Below are positions 52,753 to 63,765 of a stretch of 64,000 nucleotides of DNA, one piece after another (within the stretch, counting starts at the first letter, position 1; each line of letters starts with the position of its first letter). A program made the position numbers and the translations under genes. Origin of the DNA: Brugia malayi (lineage: Eukaryota; Nematoda; Chromadorea; Rhabditida; Onchocercidae); the NCBI RefSeq assembly GCF_000002995.4, contig NW_025062475.1:3068528-3132527 (forward strand), in the 5' to 3' direction. The notes beneath the pieces are model-generated. The model was not told where the DNA came from. It worked only from the letters and a program-made list of their open reading frames with translations, and searched no databases.

Positions 52753-53875
52753 CGATCATAATTCATCCCTTATCACAGTTTCTACCAATGACAGCGTACT
52801 AAATCAATAATAGTGTCTCTTTTTATTTACTATTATTTTAATTTTTTGGAATAACAGATGGAATAAATTTAACCAAATATTAATAGAGTTATCTAGAAGT
52901 ATAAAAAATCATAAGAAAAAAAAAATTATTCCTCTTTTTAATGAAGCTTTAATTTTGTAGTCCATTATGTTGAAACTTGTAAGTTATACTAATATAGTGA
53001 TATGATAATAGCTATGTATTTGAGACATTAAAAAAATTAGGTGGAATAAATTTAATCAAGTTTTAATAGAATAATTAATTTAATTTACAAAAAAACTAGG
53101 GGATTTTTTAAATATCGCTGATTAGCATGGCATTCCAAAAGAAAAAAAAAACCATCCAAACAATTTTAATAATAATCAGTTACTGTTAATTAATCACTAA
53201 TTAGTGCATATTACTGTCAAATTTTTTATTCAAAATTCTATGTATAATTTAGAAATATTTATATTGAAGTGAATAAAGTGTATACGAATGAATGAAAATT
53301 TCGATCAAAAATTTTCTAATTTTGAGACATTCTAATTTCGATCAAAAATTTTCTAATTTTGAGACAATTTTGAGACAAGTTTTATTCACTTATTTTCATT
53401 TATGATTTAAAAAAATGATTATTTACACTCAAATTAAAACTATTTGAGATATTTCAAAAATTTTGGAAAATTTAATTTTTTCATCCAAAAATGCAACTAC
53501 AGTCTGTATCAATTACAAATTTGCAAAATTCTAGACGAAAATTTTGCTATAGCAAAAGAATCAGTCAGCAAGTTTTGTGCTTAAATTTGAAATTTATAGT
53601 TTCAGCTTGAAGCTAATATTGTTTTCACATTAGCAATAATCAAATCAAATTCATTTATCGAAATTCTATTTATCATCCGAAAAAAAAAAAAAAAGAGAGG
53701 AGAAGAAATTTAATGGAAAGCAATGTAAAATAATAAAATTTACATGAAATGGAGATTCAAAAAAGTTTTAGCGCTTCTAGGTTTAAGCTTAAGCTTTTAG
53801 ACTTCAGTTTAAATCAATTTGTGTTGAAAGAAAAGAGAGAATATTTTTTGTAATTTCTGTTAAAAGTATAAGAAG

Positions 53876-53927
53876 AAAGAGAGAGAGAGAGAGAGGGAGA
53901 GGGAGAGAGAGAAAGAGAGAGGGAGGC
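53876..53927. repeat. GA-rich microsatellite
   Basis: About 50 bp of GA repeat on the plus strand with GGGA interruptions. Confidence 0.9.
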
Positions 53928-54778
53928 ATCAGTAATGGAAGAAATTTTGATAAATGCATAAGTGAAAAAAAAAGTGCAACTAGCGCTTTACGGTGATATT
54001 TTAAATCATTAATTTCAAATCACTTTTAAAATATTTATAATAAAAATATTTTTCCAATAAATGTTCTACTAAAATTTGAAATTTTTTATAGTAAGTAAAA
54101 ATAGAAAGTAAAGTGTTTAGTTGCATGAATTACTTTTAGAAATTCTCCATCCACTTTAATACGCATGATTTAATCCAAACTTAAGTAAGCACTTGAGAAG
54201 ATGGCTTAGGAAGCAAATTATCGATAGCATTTCAATTCAACCTGTCAAAATCCGGAAATCTTTTTGATGCTCATTAAGAAAGTAAACGATACGGAAGAGA
54301 AAAATGAGTAAGCATGACAAGAACAAATATTTTCAACTATTGAAATGTTGAAATTTAACAAAAACAAGCAATAAATATTAAAAATTTAATAAAAAATTCA
54401 ATAGAGCGAAATAGTATGCTAATGGATATGAAAAATTTAAATGTGCTTAATATGAATATAATGAAAAGTGACAATATTCCATTAGGATGACAGATGTGAC
54501 ATGAAATTAAACATGTTCTAACCTTTTACTATATTGATTAATCGTTATCACTATTATTTTTTAATTTGTTAAATTATCTGTGCATATCTTTTGATAATTA
54601 CATGAAAAAAAATATAGATAATTTATTCATAATTTATTCATATTGAATGAAACTACAAAATAATTAAAAATTCAATTAAAGCAATGATAACAATTAAAAT
54701 GAAAAATGAAATTTGTTAAAATTCACTGATAAGAAATTATTCTCAATGCATACAATAATAAAACAACCATTTACACCA

Positions 54779-54824
54779 ATGTCACATAATAGTGTCACAT
54801 TAATGTCACAACCATGGTGACACT
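54779..54824. repeat. Cluster of TGTCACA motifs with an inverted partner
   Basis: Three direct GTCACA copies (54781, 54793, 54805) are followed by GTGACACT at 54817-54824, the exact reverse complement of AGTGTCAC at 54791-54798. The 8-bp arms could form a hairpin with an 18-nt loop. Confidence 0.6.
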
Positions 54825-56224
54825 AAACCAATCCTATCGTTGTTATTCGTATTTTCTTCATTCAATTGCAAATATATCGCAACATTCATATTCACTTTCA
54901 TCTATTTATATTGATTATTTAACAATTTAGCTGAATCATTTATTTACAGGAAAAGATTTTATCCAATGACAGTTTCACATTTTCTGGAACACAACCGGAA
55001 ATGTCCGTTGTAGTTTTTCTTTTTTTCCATGTATTATTTTTCCTTTTTCTTTTTTCTATTCTTCAGAATACCGGAACAGACTGATAAATCAGTCAAATAT
55101 ATATAAAGCTATAAATTTGAAGTTCTAGTAAACTATTGAAAACGAAAATTTTCATGGTATTTTCTTCCGGTACATAAAAGTCTTCATTACAGTTTTGTTA
55201 ATTATAATTATTATTAGTTTACTATTGCAGTGAAATACGATGATGTGAAATGGTGAAAAGCCGTTGTTTGCAGGATTGGAAAGAAAATCCGGATTGAAAT
55301 CCTGAAAAAAAAAACAATCAAATATCTCTCAGTTCAATAACAAATTGTTTACCTATTTTTAAACTTGTAATCTTAATTAATTAATTAATTTTTTTAATTA
55401 TTAAGCTAAATAAAAACTTTAGCTTAATATATTTACCTTTCCATAAAGCTTTATTTTCATATATTACACTCATTTGCTTAGTTAATAATTTTTCAAAAAC
55501 TCTAATAATTGGCTTTTTTGTAATATACAAAAAAATTAATTACTATTTTAACCATAAATGATAAAATAGATTAAACTGATTTTAAGTGCATTTTCTCCTA
55601 TCATTTAAATTGATTTGAGTTCTATTACGTTTGATGAAATATATTTTATATTTAATGTAATATTTCGGTTTTATATTTATTTTTTATCTTCTTTAATTTT
55701 TTTCACAGAGCAAAAATAAATGCATTTATTTGATGCAATTATTTACCACTGATCTAGAATTAAATCAATTGCCAATGGCTTCAAATCAAATAAGTACCAA
55801 AATGATCTAGAATAAAATTGATTATCACTAATCTAAAACTAAATTATTTATTAAGTAATCTAGGATAAATGACAAGAATTATTTCTCCTAGCTATCAAAT
55901 TCTATTTAAATTTTCAACTTGTTATTTTTACATTTTTTTCCTATTTTTTTTTCTTCTGTCATTTTTTTTTAAAAAATATTTTAACTTTTAATTTGATTAA
56001 GTTTTGAAAAAAAAAATTCGTTTTTTCGAAGTTTCAAAATAAATGAAAATTGTAACATTTACGTCGATAAAAATTGCTTTCTCGAACAATATTTCCCAGT
56101 TTTTGATTTTTCTGATAATATTTTATTTTCATTTAACTTTCATAAATGATCAAAATAGGAAATGGACAAAAAAAAAAAAATCAACGGTCAAAATGCATTG
56201 TACATTAGCTTTCACTTAACCTTG

Positions 56225-56330
56225 TATATTCGTGTATTTTCAATCACCTCCACGTATCATTCACGTCCGTGTAACCGTGTATTCTGGCTGATTTCCGTGG
56301 TTAATGCATCACATTCCGTAACAGTGATCG
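56225..56330. promoter_or_regulatory. CpG-containing island with repeated CGTGT/CACGT motifs
   Basis: In about 100 bp there are nine or so CpG steps: tcgtgta, cacgta, cacgtccgtgta, accgtgta, ttccgtgg and ttccgtaac. This stands out against flanks nearly free of CpG. It lies 1 kb upstream of the PUDP gene and might be a distal control element. No transcript is proposed. Confidence 0.35.
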
Positions 56331-56717
56331 AATCTTAATGAAAACTAATATCATCGATGTGACTGTCATTAATATCAAAAGTGTCATTTTTTTATTGAAG
56401 AAATGAAAAGGACCAGATTTTGTGTAGGAATGCAAATGATACTTATATGAAATAAATTACGAGTAGAAATGCTATATGCATTTATATCACTAAGTAAATT
56501 AAATACTTTTAATTTATTCCAAATAATAGAGAGAAGGTAATCACTCCACAATTTAAAATTTAAATTCATCCACGAAAGAGAAACATTAAAGTAATATATA
56601 AATGAATAATACAATTGCAAATATTCATTCTTTTCCTGAATACAGTTTCTGAATATATAATAATAAACAAAAAATACTAATTATTTAATTAGCACTTCAA
56701 TATCCGCCATTCATTAT

Positions 56718-57008
56718 TATATTGGAGACTGATCTGATATGATAATGATTAACTATATATGCATGACTAAATGGTCGAATCATCCCATTTTAATGTTAGG
56801 AAAAATGGCACTTATATTCAACAATTTTTTAAAATTTGTTGACAGAATTTTTTTGTCATTGTCAATTTTATTTAATTGCATTCCGGTTGGTATGTCTTAA
56901 TTAATTTCCACAAAGCATATTTTATTAGCATCGTCAAATTTGCTATGGAATGGATGATTGATTTTAAAATAATCTTTCCTGTCACATAAACTGACATTTA
57001 CTATTGTA

Positions 57009-57076
<68 letters not shown>

Positions 57077-57171
57077 GTACAAAAGAGCATCGATTAGATA
57101 AGCTATCAGCATTTTAAATAATGACTAATTGTACAAAACTATATTGAAGACTGATCTGATATGATAATGAT
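56718..57171 (+). repeat. Direct repeat pair of 32 bp
   Basis: 56718-56749 and 57140-57171 match over 32 bp with one mismatch; the shared core is gactgatctgatatgataat. They lie about 420 bp apart, flanking the TAA microsatellite, upstream of the PUDP gene. Confidence 0.85.
57010..57076. repeat. TAA trinucleotide microsatellite
   Basis: About 22 uninterrupted ATA/TAA units. The poly-Tyr frame read through it on the minus strand (56897-57112) is an artefact of the repeat. It ends 260 bp before the PUDP start codon. Confidence 0.95.
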
Positions 57172-57337
57172 ATATTTGTTTATAAGAAATTTCAATCTTC
57201 TGATAGCTAAATAATCCATGAATTATTATCTTATTGAAGAAGCAAAGATTATATTATCTAAAGCTTTTGCTTTTATATAATCACTATGTAATTTTAATTA
57301 TTTTGTTCACAAAAAATTTAAAGTTTAAAAGGATTGA

Positions 57338-58437
57338 ATGAATTCAACGTGCGTCAAAGTCACTCACGTGATATTTGACTTGGATGGATTATTACTCGAT
57401 TCTGAAACAGTCTATACACGTATAAATGAAGAAATTTTGCTTGGTTACGGTAAAAAATATACGATGGATCTAAAAGCCAAAACAGCGGGAATGGGAATGA
57501 ATGAATCAATCAATGTAATATTAAAACACGTACGTGTCTGAATTTTCTTTCGCTTTTAAATAGTTTTTTTTTTTTCTTTCTTTAGTAAAGGTAGATGGAA
57601 AAAATTCACTTTTTTATTTTATTATATTTTATTTAACTCTTAAATAAATTAAATTTACAAACTTATTATGATAATACATTTATTTATTTCAAGTAAGAGA
57701 GGAATAAAATTTAGGAAGATTTAATTGGAAAGGTAACATTGGAGCAATATAGAAAGCAATATTTGGAGCTTGCAAGTAAATATTTGCCTGACTCGAAATT
57801 ATTACCTGGTGCATTGCGTCTAGTGAAACATCTTGCTAAACATTTAATACCAATAGCACTTTGCACTGGTTCAAACACTTTTGAATTTGAGACTAAAATG
57901 CAGAAACAGCAAGAATTACTGCAACTGATAAATCTTCGAGTAAGTAAATTCCATTAAAAGTGTTAAATTTCTTTCTATCAAACATATTAATTTCAGGTCA
58001 CGTTTAGTTTTATCATTGAACAGTACTTTTGTGTTAGCTTGAAAAGAAAATATTTGTTATGTCATAGCATTTGATTAAATGAAATGAAAATTTAATTAAT
58101 TTCAAACTTTTGTTTAATGTTATCTATCCCAATTACTGCACATTTTTAGGTTCTCGCAGATGATCCATCATTGAAACGTTGTAAGCCAGCGCCAGATGCA
58201 TTTTTAATTACGATGCAACGATTTGTTAAAAAACCAGCAAGTGCAGCCAATGTTTTGGTATTTGAGGATTCCATTAATGGTGTTCGAGCAGCTATTGCTG
58301 CTGGTATGCAAGTAATTATGGTTCCCGATTCTCGTTACTCAAAGCCACCGGATGATTGCAAGAAGATGATTCGATTTGTTTTGAAAAATTTAAATGAATT
58401 TCAACCTGAAACAGTAGGATTACCACCATTTGATTAA
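57338..58437 (+). CDS. pudp: HAD-family phosphatase, pseudouridine-5'-phosphatase (PUDP/HDHD1) type
   Basis: Predicted to dephosphorylate pseudouridine 5'-monophosphate or a related small phosphate ester in the cytosol, with Mg. Exons 57338-57529, 57715-57939 and 58150-58437 are all phase 0 and joined by GT-AG introns, giving 234 residues (human PUDP is about 228). HAD motif I is FDLDGLLLDSE, with nucleophile Asp14 and acid/base Asp16. Residues of about 20-90 form the C1-type helical cap. Motif II is ALCTGSN (Thr115), the conserved Lys is Lys151 in KPAPD, and motif IV is VFEDSINGVRAA with Glu178/Asp179. The ending FQPETVGLPPFD matches the family's characteristic C-terminus. All catalytic residues are present. 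Assignment to PUDP over other GS1-like HAD phosphatases rests on these motifs and the C-terminal match; the substrate is inferred. Confidence 0.93.
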
Positions 58438-58494
58438 TTTTGCCATACTTTTAATATATGGTTTTAAAAATTTGATCAAATTTTTCATTTTTAA

Positions 58495-58500
58495 AATAAA
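58495..58500 (+). terminator. Poly(A) signal AATAAA of the PUDP gene
   Basis: A canonical AATAAA lies 58 bp after the stop codon at 58437. Confidence 0.6.
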
Positions 58501-60807
58501 ACAAAGCAAAATATTTACGTGATTTGTGCCAAATTCACGTGCCACATAATCGTTAAATTAAATTCATAGCTTAAATTACAGGATATATAAGAATGCTAAG
58601 CATAAATTAAACACTTCCTTTCATACTAAATATCACATCCTATTTCTAACATTTATTTTACATTATAAATTCACTTCACAATTATTTCGTTTTAGTAATT
58701 TTTAAGTTCTAGCTTACAGTAATTCAGCTGATAGTTACAAATTTACAGTAGTCGTTGAAATGAAGATTTTTGTTTAATTCTACAAAAATAACCGTATAAT
58801 CATGATAAGCGATTCTTTATCACTTTCGTAAAATCAATCAATAACGAAAAAAAGAGTTTTGATTGGTTTATTGAAATGAGAAAAAAAAAATCAAATCAAA
58901 ACATCCCATCTCAACATTAACATACAGACTAAAACTTAAAAATATCTTAGCGAAGAATTTCGCATCAGTGTGTCATCGATAGATAATCATTTGTTCATGT
59001 CAAGAAATCGATTATAGTGTAAAAAAAAAAAAAAAAAAAATTAATATGCAATACTTGAAAGTTACTAAAGTCAGAAAAACTTAAAATTTTAGTAAAATGT
59101 TTCGTTCTTTTTTTTCTTTTTATAGCAAAACTTTTAATCATAATTAGGAATTTTTTCCTGCCAAAACAATTTTTCTTTTCTTTTAAAACTTGAACATTGT
59201 TTGAAACTCGAAATATAATAGTTTGGATGATTATCACAGTAAAATCAACAATTAAGTAGAATAGCAATGTTTGAAAATTGTTAATAAATTGTAATTAAAG
59301 AAATTTGAAAAAAAAAAAAGTACATAAAATAAATTTAAAAAAAGATGATTTATTAAAGATATGAAAGCAAGAAAAAATTTTTTTCTCAATCAAGAAGAAA
59401 ATGACATTCTTTGTAATTACATCAAAATCGGAAAATATAAATTTGTGAAAAAAAAAAAAAGCAATTCTCGGAAGAATTTCGGAATCGAACAATTAAATAA
59501 TAAAAAGCTTTGATGTAAGCAAACTATTTCGAAAAATTATTAAGCCTTTGCTTATATGAATAAATGAGCGAAGTTAGACTTTTGTGATAGTTTACTCTAA
59601 ATGATAATTACTATTTTTCTCATTAATCCCTATCAATCTGAATGTTTGAGATTTTTTTTCATTTAAAATTTTTTTGTTGTTTCATTCTAAATCTTAGTGA
59701 CATTAGCAAAAATCATTTTAGAAACTTGCAGAGCAAAAGTGAAAAATTATGCAAACTTTACAAGTGATTAAAAGTTTTTGATAAAATTTGACATTCAGAA
59801 ATGTATTTAGAAGAATTGATAAATTTGAGTAGTGATAATAGAAAAGAATTTTTTCTTTAGCTAACTCTTTCGAATTTCTTACAGAACACTCAAAAATAAT
59901 TCATTTATCCTTGCAATAGCATTTCATTGGTTCTAAATACAAAATATAAACAAAACTTTTACAGTAATAAATGCATCATAAACATATTCCTTTTGTTAAT
60001 GTTTCTTTTAAAATTAAATTATAAAATTGAATTGTTAACTTGTGGGTTCCAACAGTTAATGCATTTATACCAATAAAATAATCAACAAAAGACAAAGAAA
60101 TAAATCTGAAATTGATGAAAAGATTAATTCCTCATATGTTAGCTTAATGAATTAGTTAATAAATCTGACAAATTCAATAAACAGCTAGCTATCTCTACTT
60201 CTTCAATTTTAAAATCGATATTGAAATATTTGAGATTTCAAAAAATTTTCAATTTATAAAATTCGTTAATTTGATAAATATAAATTGATGATGTTATTTC
60301 AATTCGCTCAGATTTTTGCTGCATTTTTTTTTTGCAATTAGTCAAGTATTTCTCTTTTTTTTTCCTTATTGCTGTTTTTCTATATGTTAGCTATCTAAGT
60401 TATTTTGAATGACAAAAATTGATACCAAAGAAATTATTCTAATTTTTTATTTTTTAGATTTATTCTGTGTTATAATATTTTATTGAAATAAATTCACTCA
60501 TTTGATTATAAATAATTTCAATTCATCTCTTCTTAACAGCCAATAAGCCATTAAATATTAAATAATTCAGTTTATAAATGCAAACTGATTTTAAATTAGC
60601 AGACGAATTCTAACTAATATCTATAAGTAGATAGATAACAAATTATAGCAATTAGAAAGCTGAAAATATACTCGAATAATCTTTCTAAGTAAACATGCAT
60701 GACATAGTTTGTTTGTTTGTTTGTTTTTTTCTCATTTAATTACTACTACTTATTCACTAATTAGTGTAATACTCTAATAAGGTAACTTCTATGTCATCAT
60801 AAGAGAG

Positions 60808-60853
60808 GAAAAAGAGAGAGAGAGGGAGAGGGAGAGGAAGGGAGAGGGAGAAC
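60808..60853. repeat. GA-rich microsatellite with GGA steps
   Basis: About 45 bp of pure purine on the plus strand (gagagagagggagaggg type). Confidence 0.85.
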
Positions 60854-61753
60854 AAAAAAGGAAGTACTTATTTATATGACAATAAAATTGTTATGCTATT
60901 AATGTAGTATTTTTTTTTGAGTGAAAAGTATTTGTTTTCTATCTGTGTATATATATTTCATTTCTGTTCCATTTTCAATACAAAGAGATCAGCGGAATGC
61001 TAGAAATTTACAATGATTTTTGGTCATTAATGAAACTGGTTGAAGTAATATTAATATAATGAACGAAACAAGTTGTACATGAAAGAAATTTGGATTAAAA
61101 TTCAAAGGATAAATAATTTCATTGATTTAAGCAAGAATTACTCAAATATTCTATCATATATAAATGTGAAGAAAAAACGAGGTTAAAAATCGATGAATGT
61201 ATAGCATGAATATTGCTTTTGTCTTCATATTTTTCAAATTAATTAAAAAAATACGAAGTAATAAATTTAAGTGGTAGCATTTAAAAAAAAAAAAAAAAAA
61301 TTTATATCAGTTATTGATGAAAAACTTGTCTTAATATGGAGAAAATTAATGGAAAAATGAATATTTATTTATCCTAAAAATTTGAAGTGAACAATACTCT
61401 TTTAAATATTCATTTAAAGAGAAACAGTAAGAAGCAAATCTGAATTGCATCATATTTCGATAAACAATTTCTGTCTCAATTAGTATGATCATTTCATTAT
61501 TTTTTTTTTTTTTTTTGATGATTCAATTTTCTAATATTAATTGATGTAAGCGCATAAAGATATCAAAAGTTGATCAAAAAATAGCTCTGTAAACATACGA
61601 TCAATTAAGTGCATTACATTATTGTGTAATTAATTAAGCATTAGTTGCAGTCATTTTGATGAGTCAAATTTAAAAACATTGAAATTGAATCAAAGAAAAT
61701 TTTCGAACAAATTTCATTGTCAAAAAAAGGAGCAAAAAACCTGTTGAAACGGT

Positions 61754-62365
61754 CATTACTAATAATATCTAAAATTAGAAAATTTTCCAGTAAAAAAAAT
61801 TTTTTTTTTTTTTATTTAACAAATATCAAACATAAATAATATACTGATTACAGAAAACTGAAAATATTACTAATAATACCTAAAATTAGTAAATTTTGGT
61901 GTATTCTAAATTATTGATAATAGGAAGAGAAAAAGGAATCATTTTGCGCTAAACGTAAATGCTTAGTTAGCTTATAAGCGCCGATTTCGTGTTACTTATC
62001 AATTTAACTGAAATATCACATATTTAAACAGAATTTATCAAAAATTTTTATAAAAGAAATAAAGAGATGAATGCTTCTTCATTTAATTCAAAAAGAAATG
62101 TTGCTCCCATTCGACACAATTCAGACTAACTAATTCACTGAATAAATTTAATTTTGCTGCTTGCAAATACTCTCCAAATTATACTCTTTAGCTTTCAGCT
62201 AAATAATTGTGTAAGAGACCGAAACAACTTTTAGAGTTACACTATGGAATATTAGAATGAATTAAAAGTTTACAGATCTTTTCCAATGAAATTTCATTTT
62301 TTTAGTGTATTTTAAATTGTTGATGAGAAAAGGAACTATTTTGAGCTAAATGTAATTGCTTAGTT
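61754..62365 (+). repeat. Diverged local duplications
   Basis: attactaataatatctaaa at 61754 recurs with small changes at 61865. The block that follows the second copy (61899-61971: gtgtattctaaatt, ggaatcattttg, gctaaacgtaaatgcttag) recurs at 62304-62365 with about a dozen differences. Confidence 0.7.
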
Positions 62366-62578
62366 GAATTTTCTTCACTTACTTTTCCATACTGTCACAT
62401 TGTCAAATTTCTATCTCTCATAAATTTTTTTTTTCTTTTTCTTCTTTACAGTATTATGAAATTTTTACTTCAGTACAAATATAAAAATTTTTTAAAAAAA
62501 AAGAAACTTTAGAACTTTGCCTGAATGCAAAAAGTAGTTTAATTACACAAATAGCACTCCAATAGGGGTCGATGGTGG

Positions 62579-62662
62579 GTCCGTCTGGCCGAGCGGTCTA
62601 AGGCGATGCGTTCAGGTCGCATTCTACTTCGGTAGGCGCAGGTTCGAATCCTGCGGCGGACA
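62579..62662 (+). tRNA. tRNA-Leu, anticodon CAG
   Basis: A full cloverleaf can be folded. The acceptor stem is GTCCGTC with GGCGGAC (one T-G wobble) plus discriminator A. The anticodon stem ATGCG/CGCAT has loop TTCAGGT, giving anticodon CAG for CTG codons. A long class II variable arm (tctacttcggtagg) is typical of leucine tRNAs. The T arm is GCAGG/CCTGC with loop TTCGAAT. The D-loop has the usual AGCGGTCTAAGG pattern. No intron is seen. Length is 84 nt without CCA, and internal A and B box promoters are present within these elements. Confidence 0.96.
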
Positions 62663-63323
62663 TCGGACACTTTTACGTATTGAAAACAGTAAGTAACTCA
62701 GTTTGATGACACATAAAATTTCAATTCTTCTTAGCTTATCACCTTATCTTTTTGAATATTTAATATAGCAATTATCCTGCATTGTGCTATGATCGTTTGA
62801 TAGCATATTTTACAGTTAAATTTTCCCGAAAAAAAAAAGTAACAATATAAATTGCTGATTACTTATCATTTTGTTACATTCATTACAGCTCATATTTTTT
62901 GATTTCAGATAATTTCGACAATTTCTGATCTTTTGAATTTTATTTTATGAAATTATAATTTATGTTCATTTTAATTAAATCGTTAAAAAATTAAGCTTTT
63001 ATAATCTTTTTGTGTTTAAGAGAAGAAATAGTTAAGTAGTTTGATCTAATTTATATCTGATAATTTTAATTCATATTTTATTTCATTTATTGATATGATA
63101 TTGTTTCATGTAAAAGTTTACCAAAAATAAATGTAGCCATGCACAGAACTGACCTTATAAGATCATGGATCAGTGATAAATGTAAATGCGCAAAATGGAA
63201 TTCCATCCATTCCATTCCATTACCGCTTTAGTTCTCCACAATGCTTGAATGCTAGCTTCGCTCAACTGCTTACCTCTTTATCGGACTGCAGGAATGAATG
63301 AAAATGGTACATAACATTCGTAA

Positions 63324-63362
63324 ACACACAAACATACACACACACACACATACACACACACA
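63324..63362. repeat. CA microsatellite
   Basis: (CA)n interrupted by single T substitutions (acatacacac). Confidence 0.9.
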
Positions 63363-63439
63363 ACATATATACGTCTACATGCACACACATAACAGACAAA
63401 CATGTCTTATATGGGTGTGTCCGTATGTTTGTGTATGTG

Positions 63440-63700
63440 TTGGAGCTGAGGTCTCTGGTGATGCTATCAGTAGAGAAGGGGTGCTGTCTGTAACGCTTGA
63501 GTATTCCGTCCTGCTTGGTTGCTGGCGGTGGTGGTGGTAGCGATGGAGGTGGCGGTGATGGTTGGTGGTAGTGGTGATGTGATGTTGATGATAGTGATGG
63601 TGATGAGAGCTTGACTCAGTTTATATGGTTCGTTCGGTCGCCATTTCTCGTCACCAACATCACCACCACCGCCACCGCCACTAACTAACATCAGCTCCAA
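63440..63700. repeat. Nested inverted repeats with triplet-repeat arms
   Basis: The outer arms are TTGGAGCTGA (63440-63449) and TCAGCTCCAA (63691-63700). The inner arms are GGCGGTGGTGGTG (63524-63536) and CACCACCACCGCC (63661-63673). Both pairs are exact reverse complements and nest in the right order, so a single strand could fold back over about 260 nt. Confidence 0.7.
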
Positions 63701-63725
63701 ACTTGCCAGTCTCATTTTGTGGCGC

Positions 63726-63765
63726 AGTAGTAGTAGTAGTAGCAGTAGCAGCAGCAACAACATCA
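63726..63765. repeat. AGT/AGC triplet repeat
   Basis: Five to six AGT units followed by AGC and CAA triplets; read as poly-Leu on the minus strand. Confidence 0.85.

Larger units (their letters stand above)
41926..56200. other. Gene-poor AT-rich DNA, right part of the desert
   Basis: No complete gene is supported. It contains a weak exon candidate at 43057-43164, a GC-richer spot at about 45519-45581, TTAATTAA runs at 45401 and 45460, a tandem array at 52603-52752, a GA tract at 53876, a TGTCACA-motif cluster at 54779-54824 and several CCGG sites between 54.2 and 55.3 kb. Other frames (46369-46617, 50442-50968) are driven by A/T runs. Confidence 0.45.
58501..62578. other. AT-rich intergenic DNA
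   Basis: About 4 kb between the PUDP gene and the tRNA. It contains a GA-rich tract at 60808, GTTT repeats at about 60710, and a diverged duplicated block at 61754-62365. Minus frames at 58995-59267 and 59295-59492 are Phe/Lys-rich and follow homopolymers. No gene is seen. Confidence 0.5.

Noticed and set aside
54950..55092. Plus-strand frame after an acceptor (EKILSNDSFTFSG...) ending in a Phe/Leu-rich tail
   Set aside because: The tail is a T-run artefact, and the opposite strand is equally open over the same bases, so neither is convincing.
56897..57112. 71-codon frame with a long poly-Tyr run
   Set aside because: It reads straight through the TAA microsatellite and has no other protein-like content.
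19725..57337. Known conserved nematode microRNAs (let-7, lin-4, mir-71, mir-100 and similar)
   Set aside because: I looked for their mature sequences by eye on the plus strand and saw no full match; seed-length matches had no plausible hairpin.
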